A stretch of DNA of 64,000 bases from UBA1206 sp045600105 (GTDB taxonomy: Bacteria; Bacillota; Clostridia; Oscillospirales; CAG-382): NCBI GenBank assembly GCA_045600105.1, contig JAZRXG010000005.1:1-64000 (forward strand). The letters run 5' to 3'. The notes under the pieces were generated by a model. It saw nothing but the letters and a program-made list of their open reading frames with translations, did not search any database and was not told the origin of the DNA. Made by a program: the position numbers and the translations under genes. Below, piece after piece: positions 17,333-24,949 of the stretch. Numbering within the stretch: the stretch's first letter is position 1; every line of letters starts with the position of its first letter.

Positions 17333-17387
17333 CTGCAATTGCAGAGCTGTCAATAAACATTATATGAAGAAAGATGAAGAACGAAAA
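17333..17387 (-). promoter_or_regulatory. Candidate promoter and palindrome upstream of the surface-protein operon
   Basis: On the minus strand a perfect -10 TATAAT (17359-17364) has a weak -35 (TTTTCG, 17382-17387) at 17 bases. Just downstream are a lone TTGACA (about 17348-17353) and a perfect 12-base palindrome CTGCAATTGCAG (17333-17344), which could be an operator or a leader structure. The weak -35 leaves room for an activator. The assignment is tentative. Confidence 0.4.
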
Positions 17388-17425
17388 GGTTTTTCTTTCC
17401 GTCTTTCATCCGTCATCATAAGAGC

Positions 17426-17456
17426 TTCCCCGACCCGGCCACGGCGGGTCGGGGAA
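17426..17456 (-). terminator. Strong GC hairpin after the TasA-like gene
   Basis: A perfect 12-base stem (TTCCCCGACCCG with CGGGTCGGGGAA) and a seven-base loop lie 43 bases after the stop at 17499. No good U-tract follows, so it may act as a 3' stabiliser or a partial terminator between the abundant subunit gene and the operon below. Confidence 0.6.
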
Positions 17457-17498
17457 ACGTAGTTACGATTCAAACGGACTTAAATTCAGATAACCGAA

Positions 17499-18227
17499 TC
17501 AGTCGATCTGGGTAACGGTGCAGGTAACGGTAAGAGCGATGGTGCCTGCATTTCCGATATTGCCGGCAGCTCTGTCACCAAGGAAGGTGTCTCTCTCGTC
17601 GGTCTGAGCAAGACCTGCAAGTCCGGTAAAGCCGGGGTCTTCGAAATACCACTTCCAAGAAATAACAAGATTGTCGTTAGCGGTAGCGGTATGGAGTTTG
17701 GTATTGGGTTTGTAATCGTGGGATATAGCTTCAACATTGCCTTTGATTGCAGCTTCGAAATCTTCAGCAGAAGCATAGTCAAGTCCGCAGAGAGTGACGC
17801 TGGTCGTGCCGTCATCTATGGTGATCCAAAGAGGGCAGTAGAACAGGGAGGTGTCTTCTTTTGCGATCCAGTTGTTGCCGAGGTCGATGGAATCGACAGT
17901 ATAGGAAACGCGAACAGCAACTTCGGGCTGGCCTTTAATGTCAAAATTAGTGAGTTCGCCGGTGGTTCCGGGAGCTACGACTTTGTCATCGTTGGAAGAT
18001 ACGACGCTGTTGGCAGAGAGAGTGTAGCTTTCATCATCTGCTGCATAGGATTTTGCGAAAAGATCGCTCGAGCCCGTAACGGTAACGCCGAATTTAGCTA
18101 CACGTGCAGTATCAGCTGCTTCGCCGGAGGTTACGTATTTTGCGAAAGTGCCGGAGATGGCGCAGGTGGAAATAAGAGCTGCGACCAAAAGAACGGAAGC
18201 AATTCTCATCATCTTGTTTTTCTTCAT
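17499..18227 (-). CDS. TasA-like SipW-dependent major subunit candidate
   Basis: The 242-residue product (ATG after AAAGGAG) has a short basic N-terminus, a hydrophobic core (about 9-27) and TFAKYVTSGEAADTARVAKFGVTV, a textbook SipW-dependent leader and first strand. The mature domain contains APGTTGELTNFDIKGQPEVAVRVSYTV and ends in strands of the TasA fold (GTIALTVTCTV). Its codon use (GCA, GAA, GTT) looks softer than that of its neighbours, as in highly expressed genes, and it has its own leader and strong 3' hairpin; together these suggest the abundant fibre subunit. Flanking SipW-like genes at 18503 and 15634 are the probable processing enzymes. A candidate -10 (TATAAA, 18302-18307) precedes it, with a poor -35. 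Confidence 0.88.
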   Translation of the reverse strand: MKKNKMMRIASVLLVAALISTCAISGTFAKYVTSGEAADTARVAKFGVTVTGSSDLFAKSYAADDESYTLSANSVVSSNDDKVVAPGTTGELTNFDIKGQPEVAVRVSYTVDSIDLGNNWIAKEDTSLFYCPLWITIDDGTTSVTLCGLDYASAEDFEAAIKGNVEAISHDYKPNTKLHTATANDNLVISWKWYFEDPGFTGLAGLAQTDERDTFLGDRAAGNIGNAGTIALTVTCTVTQID

Positions 18228-18410
18228 ACGGAAAAACTCCTTTCAATTATTTGCCGCTTTCGCGGCAGGGTTTATTCTTCCCTTTTTAGCGAGGGAAAGG
18301 ATTTATACCGGGCATTCACATTGAAATGAAAACCCATTCGCGGAGAATGCCGCGGCATTTCTATGCTCACCCCTCGAACGTGGCTTCCGAGGGAAGAATA
18401 GCAAGGTTAA

Positions 18411-18480
18411 GTGAAGAGTTAATAGTGAATAGTGAAGAAGTGAGGTCGATTTTCGTGCTGCCGCACGAAAATCTTCATTA
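18411..18480. repeat. Intergenic repeat element, copy B
   Basis: The AGTGAAGAGTTAATAGTGAATAG-type head is followed by an 11-base perfect stem, GATTTTCGTGC (18448-18458) with GCACGAAAATC (18463-18473). It is about 1.15 kb from copy A and in the same orientation. Two further small inverted repeats (AATGCCGCGGCATT near 18345-18358; CCCTCG/CGAGGG near 18371-18393) fill the rest of the 275-base gap, so the interval looks like layered hairpins without a gene. Confidence 0.75.
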
Positions 18481-18502
18481 TATTATAATTTTCAATTCCC
18501 GT

Positions 18503-19189
18503 CTATTCCGTCTTGTTTTCGTTTTCGTCGTTCTTTTCGGCGGGATCTTCTTTTTCGGCTGCCTGCTTTCTGAGAAGCTCGAGCTCCTCAAGCAGGGCGT
18601 CGGTGTCCTTTTTCTTTTCCTTGTCGTAATTGCGGCGGCGGATAAGGTCGTAGCCGACGAGAAGTATGACCGGAACGGCGATGCAGACGATGAGTCCCGC
18701 GGTGGTCTGCATGAACATCGCGACGTCGCCGAGCCCGGGAATACGGAACTTGTAAACGCCCACGACATTGCCCGCGGGTATCGGGTCTTTGTCTTCCGTG
18801 CTGTTGGCGTCGCCCTTGACGACGAAGGAAAGTCCCTTCGCGTCGTTCACTACCTTTGTTATTCTATGCGTTACGACGCTCTGCGACTTCGACGCGGGGT
18901 CGAAATACGAAATGATATCGCCTTCGGCAAGCTTTGCGGTGTCGGTCTTCGCGACGAAGATCAGGTCTCCCGTTTTGATGATCGGCTCCATGGATCCCGA
19001 CTGAACGATCATAGGAGATATCGAGAAGAAGCTCGGCACCTCGTCCTTGTTGACGTAACTCTTGATTATGAGCGTGCAGTTGATGACGAGTATCGGGACG
19101 AGTATGACGCACAGCACGATGCCGACCGCGGTAAGAACTCTGTCGGCGGTGCTTTTCGGCGTTTTTTCGGTTGTTTTTTTATTATCCAT
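18503..19189 (-). CDS. Second signal peptidase I, ER type (SipW-like)
   Basis: The ATG at 19189 sits seven bases after GGAGG and gives 228 residues; a longer in-frame start at 19252 lacks a ribosome site. Membrane segments lie at about 20-44 and 155-175. The catalytic serine is in QSGSMEP (Ser66), the general base is His108 in VVTHRI, and KGDANSTED follows. The C-terminus is a charged tail of about 50 residues rich in Lys and Glu. It differs clearly from the enzyme at 15634, so the two probably serve different substrates or steps. It is transcribed alone from a perfect consensus promoter with a leader of about 125 bases, just ahead of the TasA-like gene. Confidence 0.9.
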   Translation of the reverse strand: MDNKKTTEKTPKSTADRVLTAVGIVLCVILVPILVINCTLIIKSYVNKDEVPSFFSISPMIVQSGSMEPIIKTGDLIFVAKTDTAKLAEGDIISYFDPASKSQSVVTHRITKVVNDAKGLSFVVKGDANSTEDKDPIPAGNVVGVYKFRIPGLGDVAMFMQTTAGLIVCIAVPVILLVGYDLIRRRNYDKEKKKDTDALLEELELLRKQAAEKEDPAEKNDENENKTE

Positions 19190-19321
19190 ATTTTGACCTC
19201 CGGAATACGGGATGGCATGAAAAGCGCTGATATACAAGATATAGAACTGCATGATCTATATTTTGTAGACATAAGCAGCATACGGCGATAATAAGGGGAT
19301 ATTACTCCATATTGTCAGTCC

Positions 19322-19350
19322 ATTATAGTATTTTTGCTCGATTTTGTCAA
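19322..19350 (-). promoter_or_regulatory. Perfect sigma-A promoter of the second SipW-like gene
   Basis: On the minus strand TTGACA (19345-19350) and TATAAT (19322-19327) are separated by exactly 17 bases. Transcription would give a leader of about 125 bases. Confidence 0.92.
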
Positions 19351-19498
19351 GTATTTTCAACAAAAAAGTGCGGATAGGGATAATTATTCTCATTTTGATT
19401 TGTTTTTGTGATTTTTTCTTTGCTCCGCGGACATTGAGTTTACATAATCCGATGCGTTCATTAACGTTTCATCAAATTTCTTAAAATTCGTCACGATA

Positions 19499-19527
19499 TT
19501 GACACAGCGAAAAAAAGAGTGTATAAT
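19499..19527 (+). promoter_or_regulatory. Perfect sigma-A promoter of the signal-less DUF4855 gene
   Basis: TTGACA (19499-19504) and TATAAT (19522-19527) are 17 bases apart, upstream of the ATG at 19596. Confidence 0.92.
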
Positions 19528-19595
19528 TCGATAAAGCGCAGGGCGCTTTACATAAAAAAACACAATGTGAAACGAAGTAATGAAAGGAAGCCATT

Positions 19596-21992
19596 ATGAG
19601 TATTTCGGAAAATTATTTCAACGAAACGCGATGCGAAACGTGCAAGAAAAATTCTCTCTCGGAAGCATTGAGCGGCAGAGCCTTCGACAAGGCGAACGGT
19701 CTTACCGCCGTGTCGGTGCGCTGCCCCTACGTCATCGACGGCGTGCCTGACGACAGAGCCAAGAACGCGTCCAGCGTCCTCACCGACGGCGACGACATCG
19801 GCGGCTCGATAGCCGAGGACAAGATCTGGGCAGGCGTCAAAGCCGACGAAGGCGCGGTCATCAAAATAGATTTGAAGAAAAAATACGATTCGGTCTGCTC
19901 TTTCGCGTTCTCCTGCGTCAAAAACGCCGAAAACGCGATCGAGTTCCCCGAATTCATCGAGGTCCTCGCCGACGGCGTCGACGTTGGCAGAATGTACGCC
20001 CCGACCGACGAAAAGGTGATAAACCACAATTTCGTGCTTTCTCTCGGCAAATGCGTGAACGCGAAAGAAGTATCCTTCGTGCTCCCCGCTAAGGAAGGCG
20101 TTTTCTATCGCTTCGAGGAAGCGACGGTATACGCAAACGAGATCATCACCGCCGGCGATTTTTACGGCGGATTCGAAGTTGCCGAAGTAGGCGAAGAGCT
20201 GTGGGACGATCAGACAGACGTCATCGAAAATTTAGCCGTCGGCAAAAAGCTGATGGTCAAGGCGGGTGCCGGCGGAGTCAATTCGTCCACCAACCATTCC
20301 AACATCGAGATCCTCAACGACGGCGTTTCGAGCGAAAGCACCTACTGCTACGACGGCAAATGGGTGCGCTTCAACGGTGCCGCCGACAGACTCGTCGTCA
20401 TCGACCTCGGCAAAACGAGTGCCGTCACTTCGTTCGAGACCCATTTCCTTTTCAGCAAGAGCATGTGGATAAACATTCCCCACGTCATCAGATTCTCGCT
20501 TTCCGAGGACGGCAGGACGTGGTACGACGCCGTAAAATTCGAAGAGCTTAAGCACAACGGCGACGAATCGATGCTCCCCGTGAAATACGAGCTCAAAGCT
20601 CCCGTCAAAGCGCGTTACGCTTCCCTTTTCTTCACCTGCGATCAGAACTTCGTTGACGAGTTCATCGTGAACGGCAAAAAGAGCGTCAAAGGCGCGGCAA
20701 GCGCGGCGTCCCTCGGAAAGGGATACGTATTCGAAGCCGGAATGGACGACAAGGGCTATCTCAAGCCGGACGAAAAGCTGCTCGGCGGCGTGAAAGACGT
20801 GCTTCTCGTTTACCACACCACCGAAACCGTAATAAATGAAGATATGCTGCTTCCCTACGTCGGCTATCTCGACAAGGACGGAAACATCAAGGACACCATG
20901 TTCGACGGCTTCCTGTTCCTGCCGTCTGTCCGTCCGCTTCCCGGCGGAGGCTGCCCCGACGGAGGAAGGACCTTCAAGACCGACTGGGAATTTCTGTTTG
21001 ACAGCATTTTCGGCGACGGCATCTGCATGAACGCGCTCGAAGCGACTGCCGAAAAGGTCGAAAAAGCGCTCGGCCTCAAGGATTTCAAGGTCAAGGCGTA
21101 CGTCACCATCGCCAACGTTCACCCCGAGGTGAACAATTTCGGCGAAGTGGACGGAAAGACGCTCGACTTCTCGTCGCTCGACGACTGCAGGAAAGCCGCC
21201 GAATGGTACGTCGACAAGGTACGCACCAAGTTCAAGTCAATGAACTACAAGCACATCGAGCTTTGCGGCTACTATTGGTTCTCCGAACAGCTCAGCGGCA
21301 GATACGCCGACATCGTAAAGGCGATAGCCGATCAGATACACTCCATGGGCGAACAGTTCTTCTGGATCCCCTGGCACTGCGCTCCCGGATTCGCTTCGTG
21401 GGAATCCTACGGCTTCGACGTCTGCTGCATGCAGCCCAACTACGCGTTCAACGTCGGCATCCCCGAAAAGAGACTGCTTGACAACGATTCCCTCGTCCGC
21501 CGTTACGGCCTCTGCTACGAAATGGAATGCTGGGGCAAGCTCTTCAAAGACCGCCTCTTCTTACGCAAATATATGAACTATATGAAGCAGGGCGCCATCA
21601 AGGGCTACTGCGACGCGATAAACATGTACTATCAGGACGTCGCCGACTTCAAGCAGTGCTGCTATTCAAAAGACGCTCCCGTAAGGCTCATGTACGATTA
21701 TCAGTATAAGTATATGAGAAACGAGCTTCCGCTCGTGCCCGAGCGTCCCGCCGACGCCTCGTTCGAAGCGAAGAAGAACACCCCGCTCGACGGAAGCGTG
21801 AGCAGCGGCTCGGACATCAGAGTGTACCGCCTGTCGCTCTCTCCCGAGCACGGCACCGTGACCCTTGACGAAAACGGCAGCTTCACCTATTATCCCAACA
21901 AGAACTACACCGGCAAAGACTCGTTCGCGTTCAGAGCAAACGAATACCTCTGCGACAGCGAAGACGCGGTCGTCACGGTAGAAGTGAAATAA
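19596..21992 (+). CDS. DUF4855 protein without signal peptide, discoidin-like modules
   Basis: The 798-residue product starts at an ATG five bases after GAAAGGAAG. Unlike its paralog at 4412 it has no signal peptide or lipobox (it begins MSISENYFNETRCETC), so it seems cytoplasmic unless exported unconventionally. Two discoidin-like modules (about 30-190 and 205-370) precede the DUF4855 domain (about 375-700). That domain has FDGFLFLPSV, CGYYWFSE, FWIPWH, CMQPNYAF and CYEMECW; the Glu residues in the second and last of these are where a retaining glycosidase of TIM-barrel type would have its acid pair, which is inference. The C-terminus is a Big_9/cadherin-like module (GTVTLDENGSFTYYP). It is a single gene with a perfect promoter and its own terminator. 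Confidence 0.85.
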   Translation: MSISENYFNETRCETCKKNSLSEALSGRAFDKANGLTAVSVRCPYVIDGVPDDRAKNASSVLTDGDDIGGSIAEDKIWAGVKADEGAVIKIDLKKKYDSVCSFAFSCVKNAENAIEFPEFIEVLADGVDVGRMYAPTDEKVINHNFVLSLGKCVNAKEVSFVLPAKEGVFYRFEEATVYANEIITAGDFYGGFEVAEVGEELWDDQTDVIENLAVGKKLMVKAGAGGVNSSTNHSNIEILNDGVSSESTYCYDGKWVRFNGAADRLVVIDLGKTSAVTSFETHFLFSKSMWINIPHVIRFSLSEDGRTWYDAVKFEELKHNGDESMLPVKYELKAPVKARYASLFFTCDQNFVDEFIVNGKKSVKGAASAASLGKGYVFEAGMDDKGYLKPDEKLLGGVKDVLLVYHTTETVINEDMLLPYVGYLDKDGNIKDTMFDGFLFLPSVRPLPGGGCPDGGRTFKTDWEFLFDSIFGDGICMNALEATAEKVEKALGLKDFKVKAYVTIANVHPEVNNFGEVDGKTLDFSSLDDCRKAAEWYVDKVRTKFKSMNYKHIELCGYYWFSEQLSGRYADIVKAIADQIHSMGEQFFWIPWHCAPGFASWESYGFDVCCMQPNYAFNVGIPEKRLLDNDSLVRRYGLCYEMECWGKLFKDRLFLRKYMNYMKQGAIKGYCDAINMYYQDVADFKQCCYSKDAPVRLMYDYQYKYMRNELPLVPERPADASFEAKKNTPLDGSVSSGSDIRVYRLSLSPEHGTVTLDENGSFTYYPNKNYTGKDSFAFRANEYLCDSEDAVVTVEVK

Positions 21993-22052
21993 GCATTAAG
22001 TATTAAGCAAAGATGAAGGATTTCCGCACGGTGACGTGCGGAATTCTTTTTT
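21993..22052 (+). terminator. Repeat-type terminator, GCATTAAG head plus GGATTTCCGCACG hairpin (copy C)
   Basis: GCATTAAGTATTAAGC (21993-22008) is followed by TTCCGCACG (22022-22030) pairing with CGTGCGGAA (22035-22043) and a T-run to 22052. It begins directly at the stop of the DUF4855 gene. The distal part of the stem has lost bases relative to the copy at 35186-35221. Confidence 0.8.
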
Positions 22053-22119
22053 GCTCACGTTATCAATACCCCGAAAAAGAAAAAGAAATTTCATACACGA
22101 AATTTCTTTTCATATTCGT

Positions 22120-22875
22120 TTAAGGCTGTTCTATCAGCTTCAGTTCCTTCTCGCAGTCGATGGGGCTGCCGTCGAGAAGGAGCTCGAAATGGAGGTGAGG
22201 CTCGTCGGCGGCTTCGGCGATCGCCGTTTCACCGACGGCTCCGATAACATCGCCCGCTTTCACGCCATTTCCGACCTTAACCGTGTCGGGAAGCTCATCC
22301 ATCAGATTCTGATACACCGAAACGAGTCCATATTCGTGCGTGACCCTGACCGTCTTACCCATGAACGGGTCGTCCGCGACGTCGCTTATCACGCCGTCGG
22401 CGTAGCATCTGACCTCGCTCCCGACCTCCGACGCGATGTCGATGCCCGAATGGGTGCGGTAGTCGTTCATCGTTTTGGAGTAGACGAGCGACGTCATGCG
22501 GTAGCCCTTGAGCGTTTCGCCGTCGGACGGACGAAAATAGACGTCTTCCTCTTCTTCCGTGTCAAGCGGATCGATAGTGTCTGACGGAACGCCGCTTTCT
22601 TCCTTCTGGACGGGGCGTTCGTTGTCGCGCGGCTGAAAATCGATCACCGACGGCACCGATATCTCGGGAAGACTGAAGTCGACGTCAAGCTCCGGCACGG
22701 TGCCCACCGACGTTATCGAAAGTATCATCACCGTCACGACGCATATCGCAAGCGCCGCGTAGACCGCGCCCGCGATGCGCACGCGGGATCTGACGGAGCC
22801 GAAGGCGCGTTTGAAAAAGCCTTCTTTTTCTTCGCCTTCTCCGCAGTTTTCGTTCTTTTTGTTTTCGTCATCCAT
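22120..22875 (-). CDS. spoIIQ: SpoIIQ-like M23-family sporulation protein
   Basis: The 251 residues comprise a cytoplasmic N-terminus of about 32, one membrane segment (about 33-56), an acidic linker, and an M23 (LytM) domain from about 120. The zinc ligands are present: HSGIDIAS gives His142 and Asp146, and HLHFEL gives His227/His229. In the middle motif, where active M23 enzymes usually have Tyr-x-His, the sequence is VYQNL, so that histidine is missing. In SpoIIQ proteins the domain binds SpoIIIAH across the forespore septum to form the feeding channel. Its position next to spoIID and the spoIIIA genes supports this identity over a generic endopeptidase. It starts at an ATG after GGGGG. 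Confidence 0.85.
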   Translation of the reverse strand: MDDENKKNENCGEGEEKEGFFKRAFGSVRSRVRIAGAVYAALAICVVTVMILSITSVGTVPELDVDFSLPEISVPSVIDFQPRDNERPVQKEESGVPSDTIDPLDTEEEEDVYFRPSDGETLKGYRMTSLVYSKTMNDYRTHSGIDIASEVGSEVRCYADGVISDVADDPFMGKTVRVTHEYGLVSVYQNLMDELPDTVKVGNGVKAGDVIGAVGETAIAEAADEPHLHFELLLDGSPIDCEKELKLIEQP

Positions 22876-22974
22876 ACTGTGAATATCCCCCTGTGTTTTG
22901 TTTTGTCAGAGATATTCTTTCCTTCCGTCCTCCCTTTTATTCATTTCCGTTCAAATACGTTTGTTTATTTCGCT

Positions 22975-23835
22975 TTATTTTTTCGTTATCGTCACGCCCG
23001 TGTAGTAATGCGCGATAATCTCGTCGTATTTTCTGCCGTTTTGCGCCATTATTATCGCTCCGCGGACCGAAAGACCGACTCCGTCGCCGTTTCCGTACGA
23101 CGTGAAGACGAAGCCCTTGTCGGTGGTTTCGATAGTGATGTACGTCGAGTCAAAGCCGAGGATGCGCGAAAACTCCTTGCCCGAAAGTTCGGACCCGCAT
23201 ATATAAACGCGCTTTATCCTGTCCGACGGAGTGCGCGAAACGTAGGTGAGCCACGATCTGTGCCCGACGGAATCGTAAACGGCAGCTCCGTTCGAAGCGA
23301 GAAGACGTGCAAATTCGTCCGCCGTGAACGAAGCGAAAAACGAAATGTCGTCCGCGTTCTCCGGCGTCGGCACAGAAACGAGGTAGGGAACGTCGTACCC
23401 GTAAGCGTCGGCGGCGCTTTCGGTCATGTCCTTTGACGAAATATGATACACTGCGTCGATGGGTACGCCGCCGTACTCCGCGATGATGCCGCGTGTGGCG
23501 TACACCGCGTCCCGCACCGATGCAGGCACGGCGCACGGAGACGCCGAAACGCTTTTACCCGCTTTTTCGTTGGTCCGCAGTACCACCGCCATCGCCTTGA
23601 GGGCTTCCGTCGGGGTGTCTTCCGGAAGAAGCGCCGAAAGAAGATAACAGACCTTTTCTTCCGTTTCGTCATCCCCGTCTTCCGTGAACGGAGGGGCGGG
23701 CGCCTCTTCCGTCGTCTCCGCCGCTTCCGCGTTCATACCGTCCATTCGGAGCCCTTCGGGCAGCATACGGTAAGCGCAGGGCGTTATGAAAACGAACGCG
23801 GCGATGAAAGCGAAAAGAAGCGCGTAATATTTCAT
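22975..23835 (-). CDS. spoIID: Stage II sporulation protein D (SpoIID)
   Basis: The 286-residue protein has an N-terminal membrane anchor (about 4-22), an acidic low-complexity spacer to about 58, then a SpoIID/LytB domain. Within it, EALKAMAVVLRTNEKAG corresponds to the conserved EALKAQA.AART region (Glu78 is the candidate catalytic acid). VYHISSKDMTESAADAYG and GNGDGVGLSVRGAIIMAQ (the GHGVGMSQ-like motif, here with Asp) follow. SpoIID is the peptidoglycan lytic transglycosylase that, with SpoIIM and SpoIIP, drives engulfment of the forespore. It is somewhat short for the family (often above 300). It lies 24 bases after spoIIIAH and about 100 before spoIIQ. Confidence 0.9.
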   Translation of the reverse strand: MKYYALLFAFIAAFVFITPCAYRMLPEGLRMDGMNAEAAETTEEAPAPPFTEDGDDETEEKVCYLLSALLPEDTPTEALKAMAVVLRTNEKAGKSVSASPCAVPASVRDAVYATRGIIAEYGGVPIDAVYHISSKDMTESAADAYGYDVPYLVSVPTPENADDISFFASFTADEFARLLASNGAAVYDSVGHRSWLTYVSRTPSDRIKRVYICGSELSGKEFSRILGFDSTYITIETTDKGFVFTSYGNGDGVGLSVRGAIIMAQNGRKYDEIIAHYYTGVTITKK

Positions 23836-23859
23836 TTTTGCCGTCCTTTCAGCGATTTT

Positions 23860-24438
23860 TCAGTTCTTTTCTATTATGTTGATGCCCGACGGAGCGAGTC
23901 CCGTCTGTTCGACGGCTATCGAAAGTATCTGCGCCACGTCGTCCTCAAGAAGGCCTTCGCTTTTGACGATGACCGAGCATCTGCCCTCGGAGAACACCGC
24001 CACGCAGTCCTCGAAGCCTTTCGACCTCACGAGCATCTCGATGTTGGCTTCGGCGTTCATTTCGTCGACGAGCGACGCGATGGAGCTCAGCGCGTCTTCC
24101 CTGACGTCGGGCATGGCGTCGGGAGAATCGGCTATCGTCTGCAGCACGCCGAGCGCTTCGTCACGCGTGCGTTCGCGGTTGATGACGGCGGACGCAAAGA
24201 AAACGTCGTCATTTCCGGCGTCATCGTCGGTCTCGCTGCCCACGAGCACCGCGTTGCCGAGCACCTTCGTGCCGCTTTCGGCTTCCGGAAGCTCGGGAGA
24301 CGACGCCGACACCGATTTCCACACCACGACGGCAGACGCCGCGACGAGCACGCAGCAGACGATGACGAAGCTGCGGCTTTTGAAGAACGTCCCCCATTCG
24401 ATGCTTTTGAATTTTTCTTTAACCTTGTCAAAACTCAT
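23860..24438 (-). CDS. spoIIIAH: Stage III sporulation protein AH
   Basis: The 192 residues have a short basic N-terminus, a membrane segment (about 22-44), a spacer, and a C-terminal YscJ/FliF-like ring-building domain (about 85-192) ending GLAPSGINIIEKN. SpoIIIAH inserts in the mother-cell-derived membrane and docks to SpoIIQ; here the two genes are separated only by spoIID. The ATG is the first after the spoIIIAG stop, with AGGAACTCAC upstream. Confidence 0.92.
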   Translation of the reverse strand: MSFDKVKEKFKSIEWGTFFKSRSFVIVCCVLVAASAVVVWKSVSASSPELPEAESGTKVLGNAVLVGSETDDDAGNDDVFFASAVINRERTRDEALGVLQTIADSPDAMPDVREDALSSIASLVDEMNAEANIEMLVRSKGFEDCVAVFSEGRCSVIVKSEGLLEDDVAQILSIAVEQTGLAPSGINIIEKN

Positions 24439-24469
24439 GTGAGTTCCTCCCCGAAAAAATATATTTGTG

Positions 24470-24949
24470 TTATTTTGTCACGCTTATCCTGTTTGATGGG
24501 ATATCGAAAAGTGCCGAAAGCACGCCTATCACGCGGTATTCCGCCGAAGCGTCGATGCCGGGGCAGACCACGGCGACGCCGTCGACCTTCGGCATACGCT
24601 CCTCTATCAGCACGGGCTGCTCGTCGGAGCCGTGATCGGCAAGCAGGTATTCCTTCCGGCTGTCCGATCCGTTCCCGTTTTCGCTTATCTGCTGGTTTGA
24701 AGCGTAGTAATACTCGTATCCGCTTTTGAGCGTTATCATCACGGTGCAGCCCTTGACCCCCGTTATCTCGCCGATGACCTTCTCCACTTCTTTTTCGAGA
24801 GACACGCGGTAGTCCTCCGCCGACGAATAGACGAAACCGCCTTTTTCTTCGGACGAATCCTTTCCCGACGGATAAAGGAGCAGAAAAAGTCCGATGGCGA
24901 GCGCCGAAAGCGCGAGCAGTAGCCCTTTGGGGTATTTTTCTTTATTCAT
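24470..24949 (-). CDS. spoIIIAG: Stage III sporulation protein AG
   Basis: The 159-residue product has one membrane segment (about 8-27) and a ring-building domain in which KVIGEITGVKGCTVMITLKSG is the family signature. A tail containing MPKVDGVAVVCPGIDASAEYRVIGVLSALFDIP follows. SpoIIIAG forms the large ring of the SpoIIIA channel. The loop region between the first two strands is shorter than in the Bacillus protein (about 230 residues). It overlaps the end of spoIIIAF by eight bases. Confidence 0.92.
   Translation of the reverse strand: MNKEKYPKGLLLALSALAIGLFLLLYPSGKDSSEEKGGFVYSSAEDYRVSLEKEVEKVIGEITGVKGCTVMITLKSGYEYYYASNQQISENGNGSDSRKEYLLADHGSDEQPVLIEERMPKVDGVAVVCPGIDASAEYRVIGVLSALFDIPSNRISVTK

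Larger units (their letters stand above)
19190..19595. promoter_or_regulatory. 406-base divergent intergenic region
   Basis: This stretch separates the second SipW-like gene (minus) from the signal-less DUF4855 gene (plus). It carries one perfect consensus promoter for each side, described separately. It also carries an 11-of-12 base inverted repeat (19234-19245 with 19255-19266) in the SipW leader, an AT-rich centre near 19350-19490, and no open frame worth calling. No known riboswitch pattern was recognised. Confidence 0.75.
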
